Source of the DNA: Kappaphycus alvarezii
Taxonomy: Eukaryota > Rhodophyta > Florideophyceae > Gigartinales > Solieriaceae
NCBI GenBank assembly: GCA_002205965.3
Contig: NADL03000870.1
Span: 124,001 to 188,000, forward strand
DNA: 64,000 nt
Reading direction: 5' to 3'
The translations under genes and the position numbers were made by a program. The notes under the pieces are model-generated. The model made no database searches. It saw only the letters and a list, made by a program, of their open reading frames with translations, and was not told where the DNA came from. Positions 41,991 through 53,158 of this stretch are shown in pieces; position 1 is the first letter of the stretch, and each line of letters starts with the position of its first letter.

Positions 41991-43281
41991 ATGGGAAGCA
42001 TTTACTGTAAAGTCTACGCTTTTCTGTGATTTACTTTATCGTCCATTTCTTTATCGTCCTTTCCCACCCTTCCCTCCCTCTCCCCTCCTAAGCTGCCTCA
42101 GCGCGCACGGCACAGCCCATGGCGCGGACCGCGTGCGCGCGGAACGCCTTGGGGTCTCCGCCGTTTCTCACTGACATATTTCCTTCCTAACGATTCCTTT
42201 TGGCACACATCACGCTCATTACCTCCATCTCCACTGAGAGGAGCTGTTTTGGTTAAAAGGATAGATGTGACGACGCTAGTTGCTCCTGCTGCAGTGAAAA
42301 TCACATTTCCATCGCTTCCACCCGGGGATACATCGAAAGAAGTACATTTTGGAGTTCAGTATTATTGAGAATATTCCTGATGCCACTGTTGCGTAGGAAG
42401 TGACTTCATTTTTCTCCTAGAAATTATTGGACGCTACTTTAGCCACCACGTCTCGGGACCTTTTCGAGCGCATACAAGCGTCGGTAGATTCGACTCACTG
42501 CAAGATCTGTAGCGCGGACCGAGCCGCCGCTTCACTCACGTTACGCTTCGATTAAATAAAGCTCTTGGATAACAATAATGCCATCGATGTATACCAAGAC
42601 CAGGAGAAGGATAAGTAGACTTTGGACAAACTCAAAAATAACATCGAGCCCCCGGCTCTTAGTGGGCGCGCCAAGGTGAAGAGGGCAACGTTTGGAAAGG
42701 AAGATAAGGGTTACATCAAGCCGTTTTCAAGAATCTTTTTTAGTTTCTCGTGCTCCATGCCGCCCAGAACGAAGTTTTCAGAAAAATTATAAACTCATGG
42801 ATTGCTAAGAACACTCAGAATCGCGATTTAGATGGATATGAATACGTCGTCTATGTCAAACTGGCTGATTATAAGAAGATGGAAAAGATCCAGGGTACCT
42901 CTAAAGGCACCGCTAATAGGAGGGCCTGGAGCGAATACTGCCTCGAATTGGACTGTGATAGTAAGCACCGTACTAAGGATTTGTCTAGTCACACTGGAAG
43001 AAAATGATGGGTAATCGCTGGATGAGTACTTTAAGATGATGAAGATTCCAAATTCTATCAAAAATCAAGCATCCGAGGCGGCCTTACACACCGCCACTGG
43101 CGAAAGTCGTTTTGGGTAAGTAATATGAAAAGGGGGGTGATGGGGGTACTTTCAATCGTCGTCTGACACTTCTGATGCGGTTTCTTAGGACAACGGCTCC
43201 CACTGTACCCTGATTGGGACAAAAATTAGCAGAGTAGATCACGGTTAGCTTGAGCGGTTTCCCAACTCCGGGCGAGACTCC
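41991..43281. other. unassigned sequence with broken coding traces
   Basis: GC content rises at 42050-42180. The frame 42750-43007 reads NSWIAKNTQNRDLDGYEYVV and LADYKKMEKIQGTSKGTANR, which looks protein-like but has stops on both sides and no family I know. I regard it as a possible decayed gene or element. Confidence 0.35.
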
Positions 43282-43911
43282 TTACATCGAGTCACGCTGC
43301 CTTTGCTGCTTCGTAATCATTAAAGAGAGATTTTGGAAAGCTATAACCAAGCTATCCGATTTTTTTTCTGGTTCTGGTACCCGGTAGTCAGTTCCAACCA
43401 ACAACCGTGACTCCTTTTTCTCAACGGTAATGACCAGATTTGAAGGTTCTGGCATTCCCCCATCAGGGAACAAACGTTCACAGGCTCCCATCCTAGGGTC
43501 GGCTGTTGGCAAATAGTTGTGGACTTTTTGTGACGACTATAAAGCCTTATTCCCTTTATCTTCATGGGCTATGATAGACTTCATGAAATAATAGTCTCTC
43601 GGAGTGAACTAGATAATATTCTGGAGTAAGCCTTAGTGTAACATAGAGGCTTTACATAGAATCCGGACCATTCCTTTGTCACCTAAATTACCTTTCGCGA
43701 ACAGCGTGACCACTTCCCTTGTCCATTCAGTAGAACGGGTAAGATCGAGTCTTGCATCCATGGCGCGCCAAATAATCTTAATGGAGCTGGGTTTTTTCTC
43801 GGAAATTATCCAGCAATCCCGTCTTGAAAAACTCATCGGTTCTAATTTCTGGCAAAGTATCTCCATTATTGTTCGTAGACGTCTGAAAGAAAAAACCGAA
43901 CGCTTCGCCAT
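43282..43911 (-). pseudogene. Ty3/gypsy gag remnant
   Basis: The minus-strand stretch at 43830-43640 reads IIWRAMDARLDLTRSTEW and FAKGNLGDKGMVRILCKASM, parallel to MIRTAIEARLNFDDLL and YEKAGFNAQAKYGMLRKAAM of the intact Gag. Further on, SDSLVIAFQNLSLMITKQQR resembles the coil before the zinc knuckles. Frames are broken; no knuckles or LTR were found. Confidence 0.55.
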
Positions 43912-43985
43912 CTAGGAGAACCCAAATTACTTTACCACAGACATATGCAGGTGCAACATGCATAGTCTTGAATACCCCACTGTAA

Positions 43986-44008
43986 CAAACCTAAAATAAA
44001 TAGGTTTG
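43986..44008. repeat. 8-bp stem hairpin at the LINE-E 3' end
   Basis: CAAACCTA (43986-43993), loop aaataaa, TAGGTTTG (44001-44008), overlapping the LINE-E stop codon. RNA structures at the 3' end are recognised by the reverse transcriptase in restriction-endonuclease LINEs, so a role in priming is possible. Confidence 0.5.
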
Positions 44009-46975
44009 AATAGGGTGGCTAAACTCTGCATGTTGCGGGGCGCGACATAATACAGACGCCGCACACGTGGACCAAATCGCATGACTATGCTGCTGATAAA
44101 GCCGAGTCTTCACTCCTCCCGCCGAGCATGCGCTGCGGGTCGCGACAGCGGCCGCGTATTCGTCGATTACCTTCGACGTCGTCGCAGACGGCGATCCAAG
44201 TGAGTCGAAGGCTAGCGGCACAAACTTCCATCCCAGTTTTGATCGTCCTGGGAGGGCTTCACCGGGGATGGCTGCTACTTTGCTGGCAAGCTCCCTATTT
44301 TTCCGTCTTTCCGCTGCATTGGCAACGGCGCGCGCCTCACGCGCTCCAATGGACATGAACCCCTCTTGGAATGGCGATGTTACTGTGACGTCGTATGCCA
44401 CCGGGAGGGGCGGCAAGGTGTTGATCTCTTCCGACCTCGGGTGCACTGGAATGTCGGCAGGCCGTGCATTCAGTCCGGGAAGTAAGTATTTCACCTCATA
44501 TTGGACGCCGACTCTTGCTGCTTTGAACACTTGTCGGCCAAATACCTTCACTACGGCATTGTGCCGGTTAGTCCATCCCAGGCCTTTTTTGCAAAAATCC
44601 GCTGCATGGTCACCTCGGTTGTCCATGGGCCTGTTGCACTCCGCGCATTGCAGCGGCACAGTATCGTCAAACACGTAAACTCCCAGGTGGCGGCGTAGCA
44701 TCACTGACCACATCTTATTGTAGGTCCGGCTGACCGCAGACGGATGTGCGGTGAGAAAGGCTGCAGCAGGCGTCTCTAAGTATGCCTGGCGGCGGATCCT
44801 TCGCCGAATATCAGCTTCCGTATGCAGCGTAGTGCTTGGGTACCTCTCCCATTCGTCTTCTTTCCAGAATACCTTTGCTGCCGACTTGCACCGTGCTCGA
44901 TATAAAATACTGTGTGTATTATCGGGCTTGTTTGCAAGATTGGCCGCTGTCAGCGTTTCTGGGAGACCACCGTGTCTGTCGGAGAAGCTTGGGTGGAGTC
45001 GTCGGGCAAACTCGAAAAGGTGGGTATCAGCATGTGCATAGCTTTGTGCACGGTGGTGCGCTGCTCTAGGATCATCGGGGCATGTCACTTGTACGGAGTC
45101 GATGACGCTGGCCGCATACGACGCTAAATTCAGTGTTGCCACGGGTGTGAATTCGTGGCCTCCGAGGCGCAGCGGAAGAGCCACTTGCTGACGGACCGCA
45201 CTTGTCATCGGCACGTCGTTTGACCGCGCGTAATATTCCATCTGTTCTTGATCAAATCTCATTGCCAGGACGCTTGTTGGACTCGGCGGTGTTAGCTTCA
45301 TCACATGATGTAGCACGCTTGTTGCACTCGGCCGTGTTAGCTTCATCACATGATGTAGCTTGCATGCCGAGGCACAAACGCAGTGGAGGTGGAACCAGAT
45401 GCGAGCATCCCCAATCCCATCGATCAGCGATAGCGTGTTTTTGCATCCTGCAATTTTTTCATTGAGAAAGTTCTCCATGAATTCAGGCGAACCGATCGGG
45501 GCGCCGAGGAGGTCAATGCCGTGAAATGAGAAGTTCTCATTTGGAAAGCGGTGCAGTAGTGGTGTCTCAGTGGCAGGGTGGCGCGGCCAGAATAGGCGTG
45601 TCTTCGCCGGGTTTAGATATAGGCCATGATCAGGTCCCTTAGACCTCAGGATCTCGACAGCCTTGTTGAGCTCAGTGTGATTGCCTACCAGGGTGCAGTC
45701 ATCCGCATACCATCTGTGTAAATGGAGTTGGGTCTGATCGGAAATTTCTCTTGCCAGTGGGTGTATGACAAGGGAGAACATCAACATACTTGCTGGGTCC
45801 CCTTGTTGCATCCCTTCTTGGCTGGAGATGTCTTGTGTCGATGCCGCAGGCAAGATTAGGGACGGCATTTGACGGGCATACACCATGTTCAGAAAAAGGC
45901 ATAACGACGGCACTTTGGTCGGCAGGAGGTCGATCATTTTCTGTCTCGAAAAGCGGTTGAACGCATTATGAGCATCCACTGAAACCAGCGCGTAGTCCTC
46001 ATCTTCACCTTGGGTGGAGACCAATCTTCGGGCTTCGTGTACGATAGAATCCAGTCCACAGTGCACTCCGTTGGCCACCTGTAGTGGAGCGAGGTATTCC
46101 CTCGTGTCTTCCAATGCCTGGGATAAGAGCACTTTCGTCACCAGTCGCCGCAAGGCCGTCCAAATTGCAATGGGGCGGATCTTGTCTGGCCGGGGTTGGA
46201 TCGGCAACAGTGTCGCAGAGGAGATAAGGGGGATTGTCTCATTTGGGAGGTCTCCATGAGCTAGTCTCGACACAACAACTGTTAGTACCGAGATACCCGT
46301 CACCCCAGCTTCAGGGCTCACCCGTGTGTTGGCCAGCAGGTGCAGGAGTCGCGGTGACATTCTGTCGGGGCCAGGTGCGGAGTTAGGGTTCAGGCGTCGG
46401 ACCGCACGTAGAACCGTTTCCTCTAAAATGTCTACCGGGAGCGGTAAGTCTCTCGCTTCTATGGCTCTCACCGGAGACTGCGGTGCTGGGTGCAGTTCTC
46501 GCAGGCTTTCGATGACTTGCGGGTCACGCACGTCAGCAATGTGCGACTGGTGAAGGGTGCGCATTGCACGCCCATATTGCGCATCTACAGCAAGATAGGC
46601 TGCCCTGCGGAATTTTGCTTCGCGCATTGCGTCGTTCTGTTGAGGACGTGGTCGGACCACTCGTTCTTCTTTGACGTGGTGTGCTTGAATCGCCTCTGTC
46701 CACAAATCGGCCAGTTCACCTGCAGAAGCGCGGCGTATTCTCTCGCGGAGTGCTTGGCTTTGTCTTGTCTTGGATTGCCACCCGGCTTCCCCCCGCATTA
46801 ACCGTCGTGCGACTGCAGTGGGAAGTAGGGGAATCCTGAGAAAGGCAGAGTGGACGACATCGGGATTCCGAGCATTGGCTGCGGCGCGAAAAAGTGAGAT
46901 CAGTAAGATCGCGAGGCTATGCAGGCAGGTCCCGGGGATGCGGTCAAAGATGTCAGAAGGCCGCAGCGGGCTGAT
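43991..46975 (-). CDS. LINE-E polyprotein: reverse transcriptase and restriction-like endonuclease
   Basis: The only long uninterrupted LINE frame here. The first ATG gives 935 residues (46798), but the same frame is open to a stop at about 46976 and its extra 59 codons are protein-like (ISPLRPSDIFDRIPGTCLHS ... AFLRIPLLPTAVARRL). The copy is therefore 5'-truncated rather than starting there. Numbered from the ATG: NPNSAPGPDRMS 137-148, catalytic ALVSVDAHNAFN with Asp275, QEGMQQGDPASML 327-339, RWYADD 362-367 (intact YxDD), and a zinc motif C718/C721/H731/C736. These are followed by TNRHN and then the endonuclease core with Glu768, PAD 780-782 and DVTV 803-806. A 45-bp in-frame tandem duplication lies at residues 481-510. 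The enzyme would nick the target and reverse transcribe its own RNA there. Confidence 0.9.
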   Translation of the reverse strand: MSPLRPSDIFDRIPGTCLHSLAILLISLFRAAANARNPDVVHSAFLRIPLLPTAVARRLMRGEAGWQSKTRQSQALRERIRRASAGELADLWTEAIQAHHVKEERVVRPRPQQNDAMREAKFRRAAYLAVDAQYGRAMRTLHQSHIADVRDPQVIESLRELHPAPQSPVRAIEARDLPLPVDILEETVLRAVRRLNPNSAPGPDRMSPRLLHLLANTRVSPEAGVTGISVLTVVVSRLAHGDLPNETIPLISSATLLPIQPRPDKIRPIAIWTALRRLVTKVLLSQALEDTREYLAPLQVANGVHCGLDSIVHEARRLVSTQGEDEDYALVSVDAHNAFNRFSRQKMIDLLPTKVPSLCLFLNMVYARQMPSLILPAASTQDISSQEGMQQGDPASMLMFSLVIHPLAREISDQTQLHLHRWYADDCTLVGNHTELNKAVEILRSKGPDHGLYLNPAKTRLFWPRHPATETPLLHRFPNENFSFHGIDLLGAPIGSPEFMENFLNEKIAGCKNTLSLIDGIGDARIWFHLHCVCASACKLHHVMKLTRPSATSVLHHVMKLTPPSPTSVLAMRFDQEQMEYYARSNDVPMTSAVRQQVALPLRLGGHEFTPVATLNLASYAASVIDSVQVTCPDDPRAAHHRAQSYAHADTHLFEFARRLHPSFSDRHGGLPETLTAANLANKPDNTHSILYRARCKSAAKVFWKEDEWERYPSTTLHTEADIRRRIRRQAYLETPAAAFLTAHPSAVSRTYNKMWSVMLRRHLGVYVFDDTVPLQCAECNRPMDNRGDHAADFCKKGLGWTNRHNAVVKVFGRQVFKAARVGVQYEVKYLLPGLNARPADIPVHPRSEEINTLPPLPVAYDVTVTSPFQEGFMSIGAREARAVANAAERRKNRELASKVAAIPGEALPGRSKLGWKFVPLAFDSLGSPSATTSKVIDEYAAAVATRSACSAGGVKTRLYQQHSHAIWSTCAASVLCRAPQHAEFSHPIQTYLF
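45269..45358 (-). repeat. 45-bp tandem duplication inside the LINE-E ORF
   Basis: Encodes LHHVMKLTRPSATSV followed by LHHVMKLTPPSPTSV. The two units differ by few bases and the frame is kept, so it is either a recent slip or a tolerated variant. Confidence 0.9.
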
Positions 46976-46976
46976 C

Positions 46977-48055
46977 TAGGTGCTACAGAAGCCGGAACGA
47001 CTTAACTTTTTCACTATTCCCGCGCATCACATATTTCTTCAGGAATAAAAGGAACTTTTTTAATCGGATTTCCCACGTAATATGTGGGTCGATGCAGCTG
47101 CGGCAGCATCAACTCCCCTCGACTGAAGTAACATACTGGGGGCGCGTATGTAGGGTCGCGTGCAAGTTATGAGATGAAAGCGTGACGCGGAGGAAGGTGT
47201 AATGCTGATCAGAGAAAGGCAGTAAGAGTATGCCGGGTTTCGAAAATTATTGCGTCCTTTTTTTCTCTCTGTACTCCCCCACCCAGTTAGAGGAATTATA
47301 TAATGCGCACTACAGTTTAGAATCAGGATAAAAGGGCTACTGTACAGTGCCAGCGAAGTTTCCACAAGCAGACACGTGCGCTCCTTTAAGTTGTGGGGTA
47401 ATATATGGTGCAGTCGAGATACAACACAGTACTAGTATACCACAAACATCTCGAACCCCCGCACCGCCGATCTTCCCGACCCTTCTAGCTCCCCCGAATA
47501 ATTTCCCTGTCGCTGTTCCCCGCTCATAATCCTTGAGCTTCCCCCGTTCTTAACAGGGGAGTATAATGTTGCTCCCAAGCGCCTCCGGCGTTCCAAACTG
47601 CCTATAGGAGACCCCACTTGCCCTCTTCATACAGAAAAAATAGGGGGTGTTTTTACGGAAGTATTTACTGTGAGACTCCGGATGGCTGAGAACTGGGGTA
47701 TATTTGGAGGAACAGTGAGCGCACTCCACAGGCTAATTGGAACTTTACGCTACTTTCCACTCACAGCAAATTAATCCAAACATGACCCAGTGAGCGCAAC
47801 AATATCTAGTGCAGATCTGTAGTATCGGTGGCGTCTCGATATGTTTGTTTGCAAGGGTGGTTCATTATTATTACTACTTCGAAGTCCTTTACTGTTGTAC
47901 ACGACACAATGTCTCTTCCAATTCCCGGTAGCGCTTTTTTGTTACGCACCACCAGCGGCGTTGACACAACTGACTATATTTTCCATATATTAAAATATCG
48001 CAAAATTACTCATTTTTGAATGTAGACTCATTTTTACTTCATGGTTTATAAAAGG
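46977..48055. other. intergenic DNA, no gene recognised
   Basis: Only short frames without domains. A Pro/Pro-rich plus-strand frame at 47347-47529 is compositional. I found no repeat shared with other parts of the window. Confidence 0.45.
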
Positions 48056-48097
48056 GGAACGTTTTGAGTGTTTTACAGTTGAAAAATATATTCAATC
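48056..48097 (-). mobile_element. short LINE-A tail (42 bp), diverged
   Basis: Contains ggaacgttttgagtgtttta and aaaaatatattcaatc, a diverged LINE-A terminus. It stands between tataaaagg (48047-48055) and tataaaaagg (48098-48107), probably a target duplication with one slipped base. Confidence 0.6.
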
Positions 48098-48667
48098 TAT
48101 AAAAAGGCATACAAAGGAACCCCCGTGCCAACCGTTTTTGAAGGGGGACAGGGGGGTCCATTACCACTTCAAAAACCACGTTATATTTTCACTGTGGGGT
48201 ACCTAGACAAAATTTTTGGTTAATGTAATGTTTGAAAATATGATCGCTTGTATCTACGCAACTGATCGGCCACTTACGTAGATAAGAACAAAGTGAATGG
48301 TCGACGTCGGCCATACTGGCTCATTTGCATGGACATTCGGTTAGTTCTTAGCCGCATAGTTGAACCGTGCGCAGTCCCCAGGAGATACTGGATTCATTAA
48401 ACTTCTCTTATAAAACAGCAGACGAAACCACAAGCTCCACATTTGCAAAGGCCACTGTGCAATAAATTTATGATAAATTTTAAAGAGGTCTTTTTTCCAT
48501 TAAAAGTACACTCTTTAACGTAACTTTTTCTTTTCTGTTTGATGGCAATTATTCAAAACCTGCTTACCATATCCCCTACGAAGACAGTATGACTCTCTCT
48601 AACCAGCATCGATAGGGATCCTTACTATTTCAAAACAAATCGCACGACAGTAGTTTATCTGATGATT

Positions 48668-48800
48668 GGTGGTGGTAAATCTTTATTGGTTGTACAATGT
48701 CGCACAGAAGCGTGCGGAGGGTATTCATAAATTAACTACGGATGCGGGCGGCGGGTAGAAACCTGTCGCGCCTGCATGATTTGGAGACTAAATGCAAAAC
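48668..48800 (-). mobile_element. LINE-C 3' tail fragment
   Basis: Matches the complement of the LINE-C end at 30626-30770: gtggtggtaaatcttta, ttgtacaatgtcgcacagaa, gcgtgcggagggtattcata, acctgtcgcgcctgcatgat and gactaaatgcaaaacgggta. Flanking duplications were not resolved. Confidence 0.8.
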
Positions 48801-49085
48801 GGGTACGTACTGTACAGTGCTGTGCTCTACAGCACTAAAATAAAGACTGTCATTGTTGTCCAGGGGAAATTTTTGGGTTGGGCTATAATAAAGTATTGCG
48901 CAGTATGTATCTGAAGGAAGGAGGTTTCATGCGTTCAGTATCTACTGGGGACCGCGCACGTCCTAACTATACGGTTAAAATCTAGCCGGATGTACTTCGT
49001 CGTCCATGTACTTCGGGGCTCGCGACAGGATAGCTTCAGCGATGGATGCGAATAAAGTATTGCACAGTGTGTACAGTACTGCAGT
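48801..49085. other. unassigned spacer with an 8-bp stem hairpin
   Basis: AGTGCTGT (48816-48823) pairs with ACAGCACT (48829-48836). Otherwise I recognise nothing before the LINE-D reading frame begins. Confidence 0.4.
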
Positions 49086-50306
49086 ACCCACAGCTCTCCG
49101 GGCCCTGACGGCCTCCGCCCATCTGTCTTCAAATCCCTCTCCTATGCACCGGGCGGTGGTACTGCAGATCGCTTAACCCTGTCTCAGCTCACAATCGTTG
49201 TGAACTCTGCCGTGGACGGCCGACTCCCAACTGAGCTCCGTCATCTCTTCGCCGGGGCTACCCTACTTGGCATCCCAAAGGCCCGCGGCGACAGTCTCCG
49301 CTCCATCGCCATGGGTACGGTTCTCCGACGCTTCATCTGCCGCCTCGTCGTTAGACGCTTGTCGACACAACCTACCGTCGTCTCTTATTTCCTTCCTCAC
49401 CAGCTTGCCGTCGGAGTCCGCCACGGAACAGAAGCCATTATTAACGCAACGCGGGTTCTCTTTACCCGCCCTGACAGCGCCAGCTTCGCTCTCCTTCAAG
49501 TTGATGCGTCAAAGGCGTTCAACAAAACCGAGCGCCACAACATTCTGCTCGAGACGGCCAACCAGTTCCCCGACCTCGCCCGGTTTGTGCACTACTTGTA
49601 CGGCGGTGATTCCACTCTCATGTTCTGCTCACACATCCTGCAGAGTCGCACAGGCACCCATCAGGGAGATCCGCTCGGAAGCATCCTGTTTGCCCTTGGC
49701 ATCCATCCATTGGTCGCCCAGCTCTCATCCCGCTTTCCCGCCATACGCCTAAACGCTTGGTTCGCCGACGACGTTACCGTCATTGACCCTCTCAACCTCG
49801 CTTCTGAGGTTCTCCGCCTCATCTCAGACCGTGGAAAGCCACTCGGGTTCTCTATCAACATGGCGAAAACAACTTTTTGGCGTCCTGGCCCGGATCCCCT
49901 CCCCACGTCCATTCGGTGTGCCATACCCTGCACGATACGTTCTCACAATTCCGGGACAGTCCTCGGATCCCCAATCGGCACCCCGCAGAGCTGCCAATCT
50001 TTTCTTGCCTTCCGCGTACATGCCACTTCCGAGGTTTGGTCGCGCATCTCCGGATTGAATGACCCTCAACTGGGCTACCAACTACTAAGACACTGTGCCA
50101 GTTCCTGCTTCCTGATCTATATTCTCTGCTGCACACCGCCGCATCTCACTATTTCCGGAGCCCAAACCTTTGACTCTGGAATGCGAAGGGTGTTCGAAGA
50201 CATGCACCGTCGTCTCCCAGACAGTGCCTGGCTCACCGCCCAGCTTTCATTCTGTATGGGAGGGCTTGGACTGCCCCATACCGAAACCATCGCAGAGGCA
50301 TGTTAA
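49086..50306 (+). pseudogene. LINE-D reverse transcriptase, 5'-truncated
   Basis: In frame from THSSPGPDGLRPSVFKSL, where the conserved SxPGPDG motif begins. It continues with LFAGATLLGIPKARGD, LRSIAMGTVLRRF, FALLQVDASKAFN (first catalytic Asp), GTHQGDPLGSILFALGIHPL, NAWFADDVTVI (FADD, intact) and VLGSPIGTP. It ends in a stop after CMGGLGLPHTETIAEAC, where other LINEs here continue into AAYAASVI; a frame change separates it from the next frame. The first codon given by ATG-like search (49200, GTG) is not a true start. Confidence 0.88.
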
Positions 50307-50378
50307 GCTGGCTCTGTTCTCTCCTCCTACCCACTTCTTCTTCGCCTCTTCATTGTTGATTACTTCGACGTCTCGGCC

Positions 50379-51494
50379 TTGAATTTAACGTCTTTTGCCT
50401 CTATCCGGACCAAATACAGCCTCCTCGACAGTTTCTCTCCCAAAGCCGTCCTTGCTTGCCTCCGCGCCTCTTCTTCCCCCGGCCTGTCTGACTTCCAGAC
50501 AACCGCCACTGCTGAGATCGCAAAGTCGCTTCGCCTCAAACTTCTCTCTTCCGTCGACCTCTCCTCCTCCGAAGGCTCCCGGCTACTCCGCCGCCTAGCT
50601 TCCGCCGCATCTTCCCACGCCTCCCGTCCCTTTCACAACCTCCCGCAGAGCCATCTCGGTACCCGGGCCGCTCCTGAAGTCTGGCGAACCGTGGTTTGCC
50701 TCCGTCTTGGGGTCCCCATCTTCTCTGGCACGCAACCCTGCACCTATTGCGCCGCCGCCCACTTCCGCACTGTCCCCACCATGGATTCCTACGGACACCA
50801 TGCCTCTGTCTGTCCCTGCGCCGACGGCTGCATTCGGCGTCACAATTTTATTCGCGACCGCCTCATTTCCGAGGTATCACGTTTATCAATTGGGATTCGC
50901 CCTGTCCGGGAATGGACCTTCGCGGAAGACTTGCCCCGACCCTCCAACTCTCGCTGGCGCCTCGACATCTACATCCATGATGACCAGTTCTCTCCCGTCC
51001 CGCAGGGCTACGACGTCACTGTCATCAGCCCGCACTCCGCTCCATACGCGAAACAGCGGATCCACACGCCCCTCACTGCCCTTACTGAGAAAGGTTTGGG
51101 TGTTTTACTCTTGGAAGATATATCCGGTCTATCCCATGGTTTTCCAGACAACCGCAATCAACTCAAAAAGGGTACACCGACACATACTGCATCTGAGCGC
51201 GCGAAATCTCTCCGCTACGGCCAACTCTGCATCGAACTACGTATCGACTTTAACCTGATGGCTTTCGATATATACAGATCTGCCGGTCCCGGTGCCGAAC
51301 GAGGTCTGTCCAGAATTGCTGAGTACAACGCTCTACGCAAAGGCAGTAGCACAGTAGCCCTGCCTTCGAGCGCGATCGCTTGTTCATCACGATTATCAGC
51401 TCGCTCATACAACAACGAACTTCTCTCGCGATCAACCGACGACAACTCAACCGCTCCTGGCACGGATAGATTTTCCTCTTCTGAGGGCCGCTAG
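50379..51494 (+). pseudogene. LINE-D zinc finger and restriction-like endonuclease, with LINE-A insert
   Basis: The frame contains CTYCAAAHFRTVPTMDSYGH followed by HASVC (CX2C...HX4C zinc motif), then RRHNFIRDRLISEV and RWRLDIYIHDD. GYDVTVISPHSAPYA follows, the endonuclease core (D...DVTV). After HTPLTALTE, 36 codons derived from a LINE-A tail are inserted in frame, then ERAKSLRYGQLCIELRIDFN continues the family sequence. No ATG start is expected because it is the second half of the LINE-D ORF. The insertion keeps the frame, but the upstream stop at 50306 makes the copy a pseudogene. Confidence 0.85.
51090..51192 (-). mobile_element. 103-bp LINE-A tail inserted in the LINE-D ORF
   Basis: Flanked by CTGAG (51085-51089 and 51193-51197). 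Insert plus duplication is 108 bp, a multiple of three, and reads KGLGVLLLEDISGLSHGFPD and so on without a stop in the LINE-D frame. Confidence 0.85.
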
Positions 51495-51555
51495 CCCCCC
51501 CCTTTTCTGCTTGGTAAAGTCTTTTCTTTTTCTTCTTCTAGTATTCTCTAGAAGA

Positions 51556-52067
51556 GACCCGAACAATCCAGCCTCTATTAGATTGTTACAGATGTCGAGT
51601 TCGATGCCCCGCAAGGTTTACTAAACAGACTCACGCTGGCGTATTAAATAGAAAATGATGTGCAGCGGAGAGTGAGGAAATTGCGATTGGAACAGAGTCT
51701 ACAGTTCGCTATCTAATGATTACTAAGCAGTGATGGCTGCAGCGGCCCTGTGTGTCCCCCTATAACATCACTAGGTGATGATTTCCCTTCACTTCAGCTA
51801 TAGTGTACTATGCAGCCGGAAGTGGCTGCAATTTACCTGCGTGTTGCTAGCTCATCGCTCTAGTGGATGTCATTCATCCACTACATCGTGGTAGCATAGC
51901 CACCACACCGTTTCACCTTTTGCATGCATGGCATGCAAGCCCGTCAGGTCCTCTCCCAACATCTCTCTGACTAGTTTCTATTCTACTCCTTACTGGCGCT
52001 TCTGAGTGCTTGTTTCTACCGCCATAAAGATGTCCCTCCCCACTTTTCACTCGCCGCGCTGGATTTC
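51556..52067. other. intergenic DNA, no gene recognised
   Basis: Mixed composition, no domain. It leads into the two overlapping frames at 52068-53158. Confidence 0.4.
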
Positions 52068-53158
52068 TTGGTCAAGTCCTCCTCACTGCTTGACGGAGCT
52101 GTGAACCTTTCTGACCCCGCATCAACCGATCATTTCCTGGCATCCACCCTGCAAAACTCTACGTTCAACGAGCTGAAGACGTCTTCCCAGAACAACCCCC
52201 AGTTTAGGTCTGTCCTGAACATTCTAAACGCGCTTGCCGGCGTTGATTTTTCCGCACCCTTTTCTCCTTCCACCTCCGAAGCCAACTCGCCTGTTGAAGA
52301 TCCTGCGGCCACAGCACCGACCCCGTATCTGCATGCGTTCAAAGCTCCGGCGGCCAAACCCCCGTGTGGACCCATCCTATTCGCCGCCTTCCCCACCTCG
52401 GTCATCAAGGCTTGACTGAGCATCGCAATCTCGACGAAGCCCGCCTAACCCGTAAGTTCGCAGGTTTGGATTTCCACCCGCGGCCTTTTAGTAAACAATC
52501 AGAAGCGTTTCGTTTGCGTCTCTGTTCTTCTAACTTCCAGATCCACAACCCGTCCAAGTTTCGCGACGCCATCTCTGCCGGTAAGTTCCCCGGTTCCTGT
52601 TCGATTATTCAATCCGCCGATCGTAACCATTTCAACATCTGTGTGGAGGAGCGCTACGTAACAACCGTCAATGCTGCCTACGACTCTTACCCCACCCTCG
52701 CGCAGCATTACGACAATTTTGACGCATCAACCCTTAACTTCTCCGGCATACTAGATCTAGAGACTGATCTCTCGGCTTATGACCTCGTTGCAATATGGCA
52801 AGGTCTGCGTTCCGAAGTCTCTCGCTTAGAAGATGACAAATACAAATGGTATCCTGCTCGATCCTTCGCCACCGCTCTTCGGGACATCGATACCAAAATA
52901 CTTGCCAAACTGTCCGGTCTCCCTGTATTCCCTGGAGCAGTCCCTCTGCCTCCCCCACCAGCAACGGCATGTGGATTCAAACGCCGCCGTACTCAGAATG
53001 CCCCTGTTCCGCCTCAAACGGATGGCTGGATTACGGTCGGGGCTCACAATGCCCAGTCTCCCATCCCTCCGCTCCCTTCTACACTAGCCGAGATCAACTG
53101 CTATAGTCTCCTTGAACTTATTCCCGCCCCCAATGCCGACATGGCTTGTCACGCATGA
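52068..53158 (+). pseudogene. hypothetical protein in two overlapping frames
   Basis: Frame one, 52068-52415, has 115 residues (ASTDHFLASTLQNSTFNELK; FRSVLNILNALAGVDF; end FKAPAAKPPCGPILFAAFPT). Frame two, 52364-53158, has 264 residues (LDEARLTRKFAGLDFHPRPF; NPSKFRDAISAGKFPGSC; GILDLETDLSAYDLVAIWQG; WYPARSFATALRDIDTKILA; Pro-rich end). The two overlap by 52 bp, and both have coding-like composition on this strand only, so one frameshifted protein of about 360 residues is likely. I recognise no domain. It could be an ORF1 or gag of a retroelement, given the setting between LINEs, or a broken host gene. Confidence 0.45.

Larger units (their letters stand above)
49086..51555 (+). mobile_element. 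LINE-D, 5'-truncated, with pyrimidine-rich 3' tail
   Basis: Reverse transcriptase (49086-50306), endonuclease part (50379-51494) and a 3' end with gagggccgctagcccccccc and a tract of TTC/TTTC. A second truncated copy of the same end is at 60250-60397. A small inverted repeat (tcttctag ... ctagaaga, 51534-51555) marks the edge. Confidence 0.85.
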
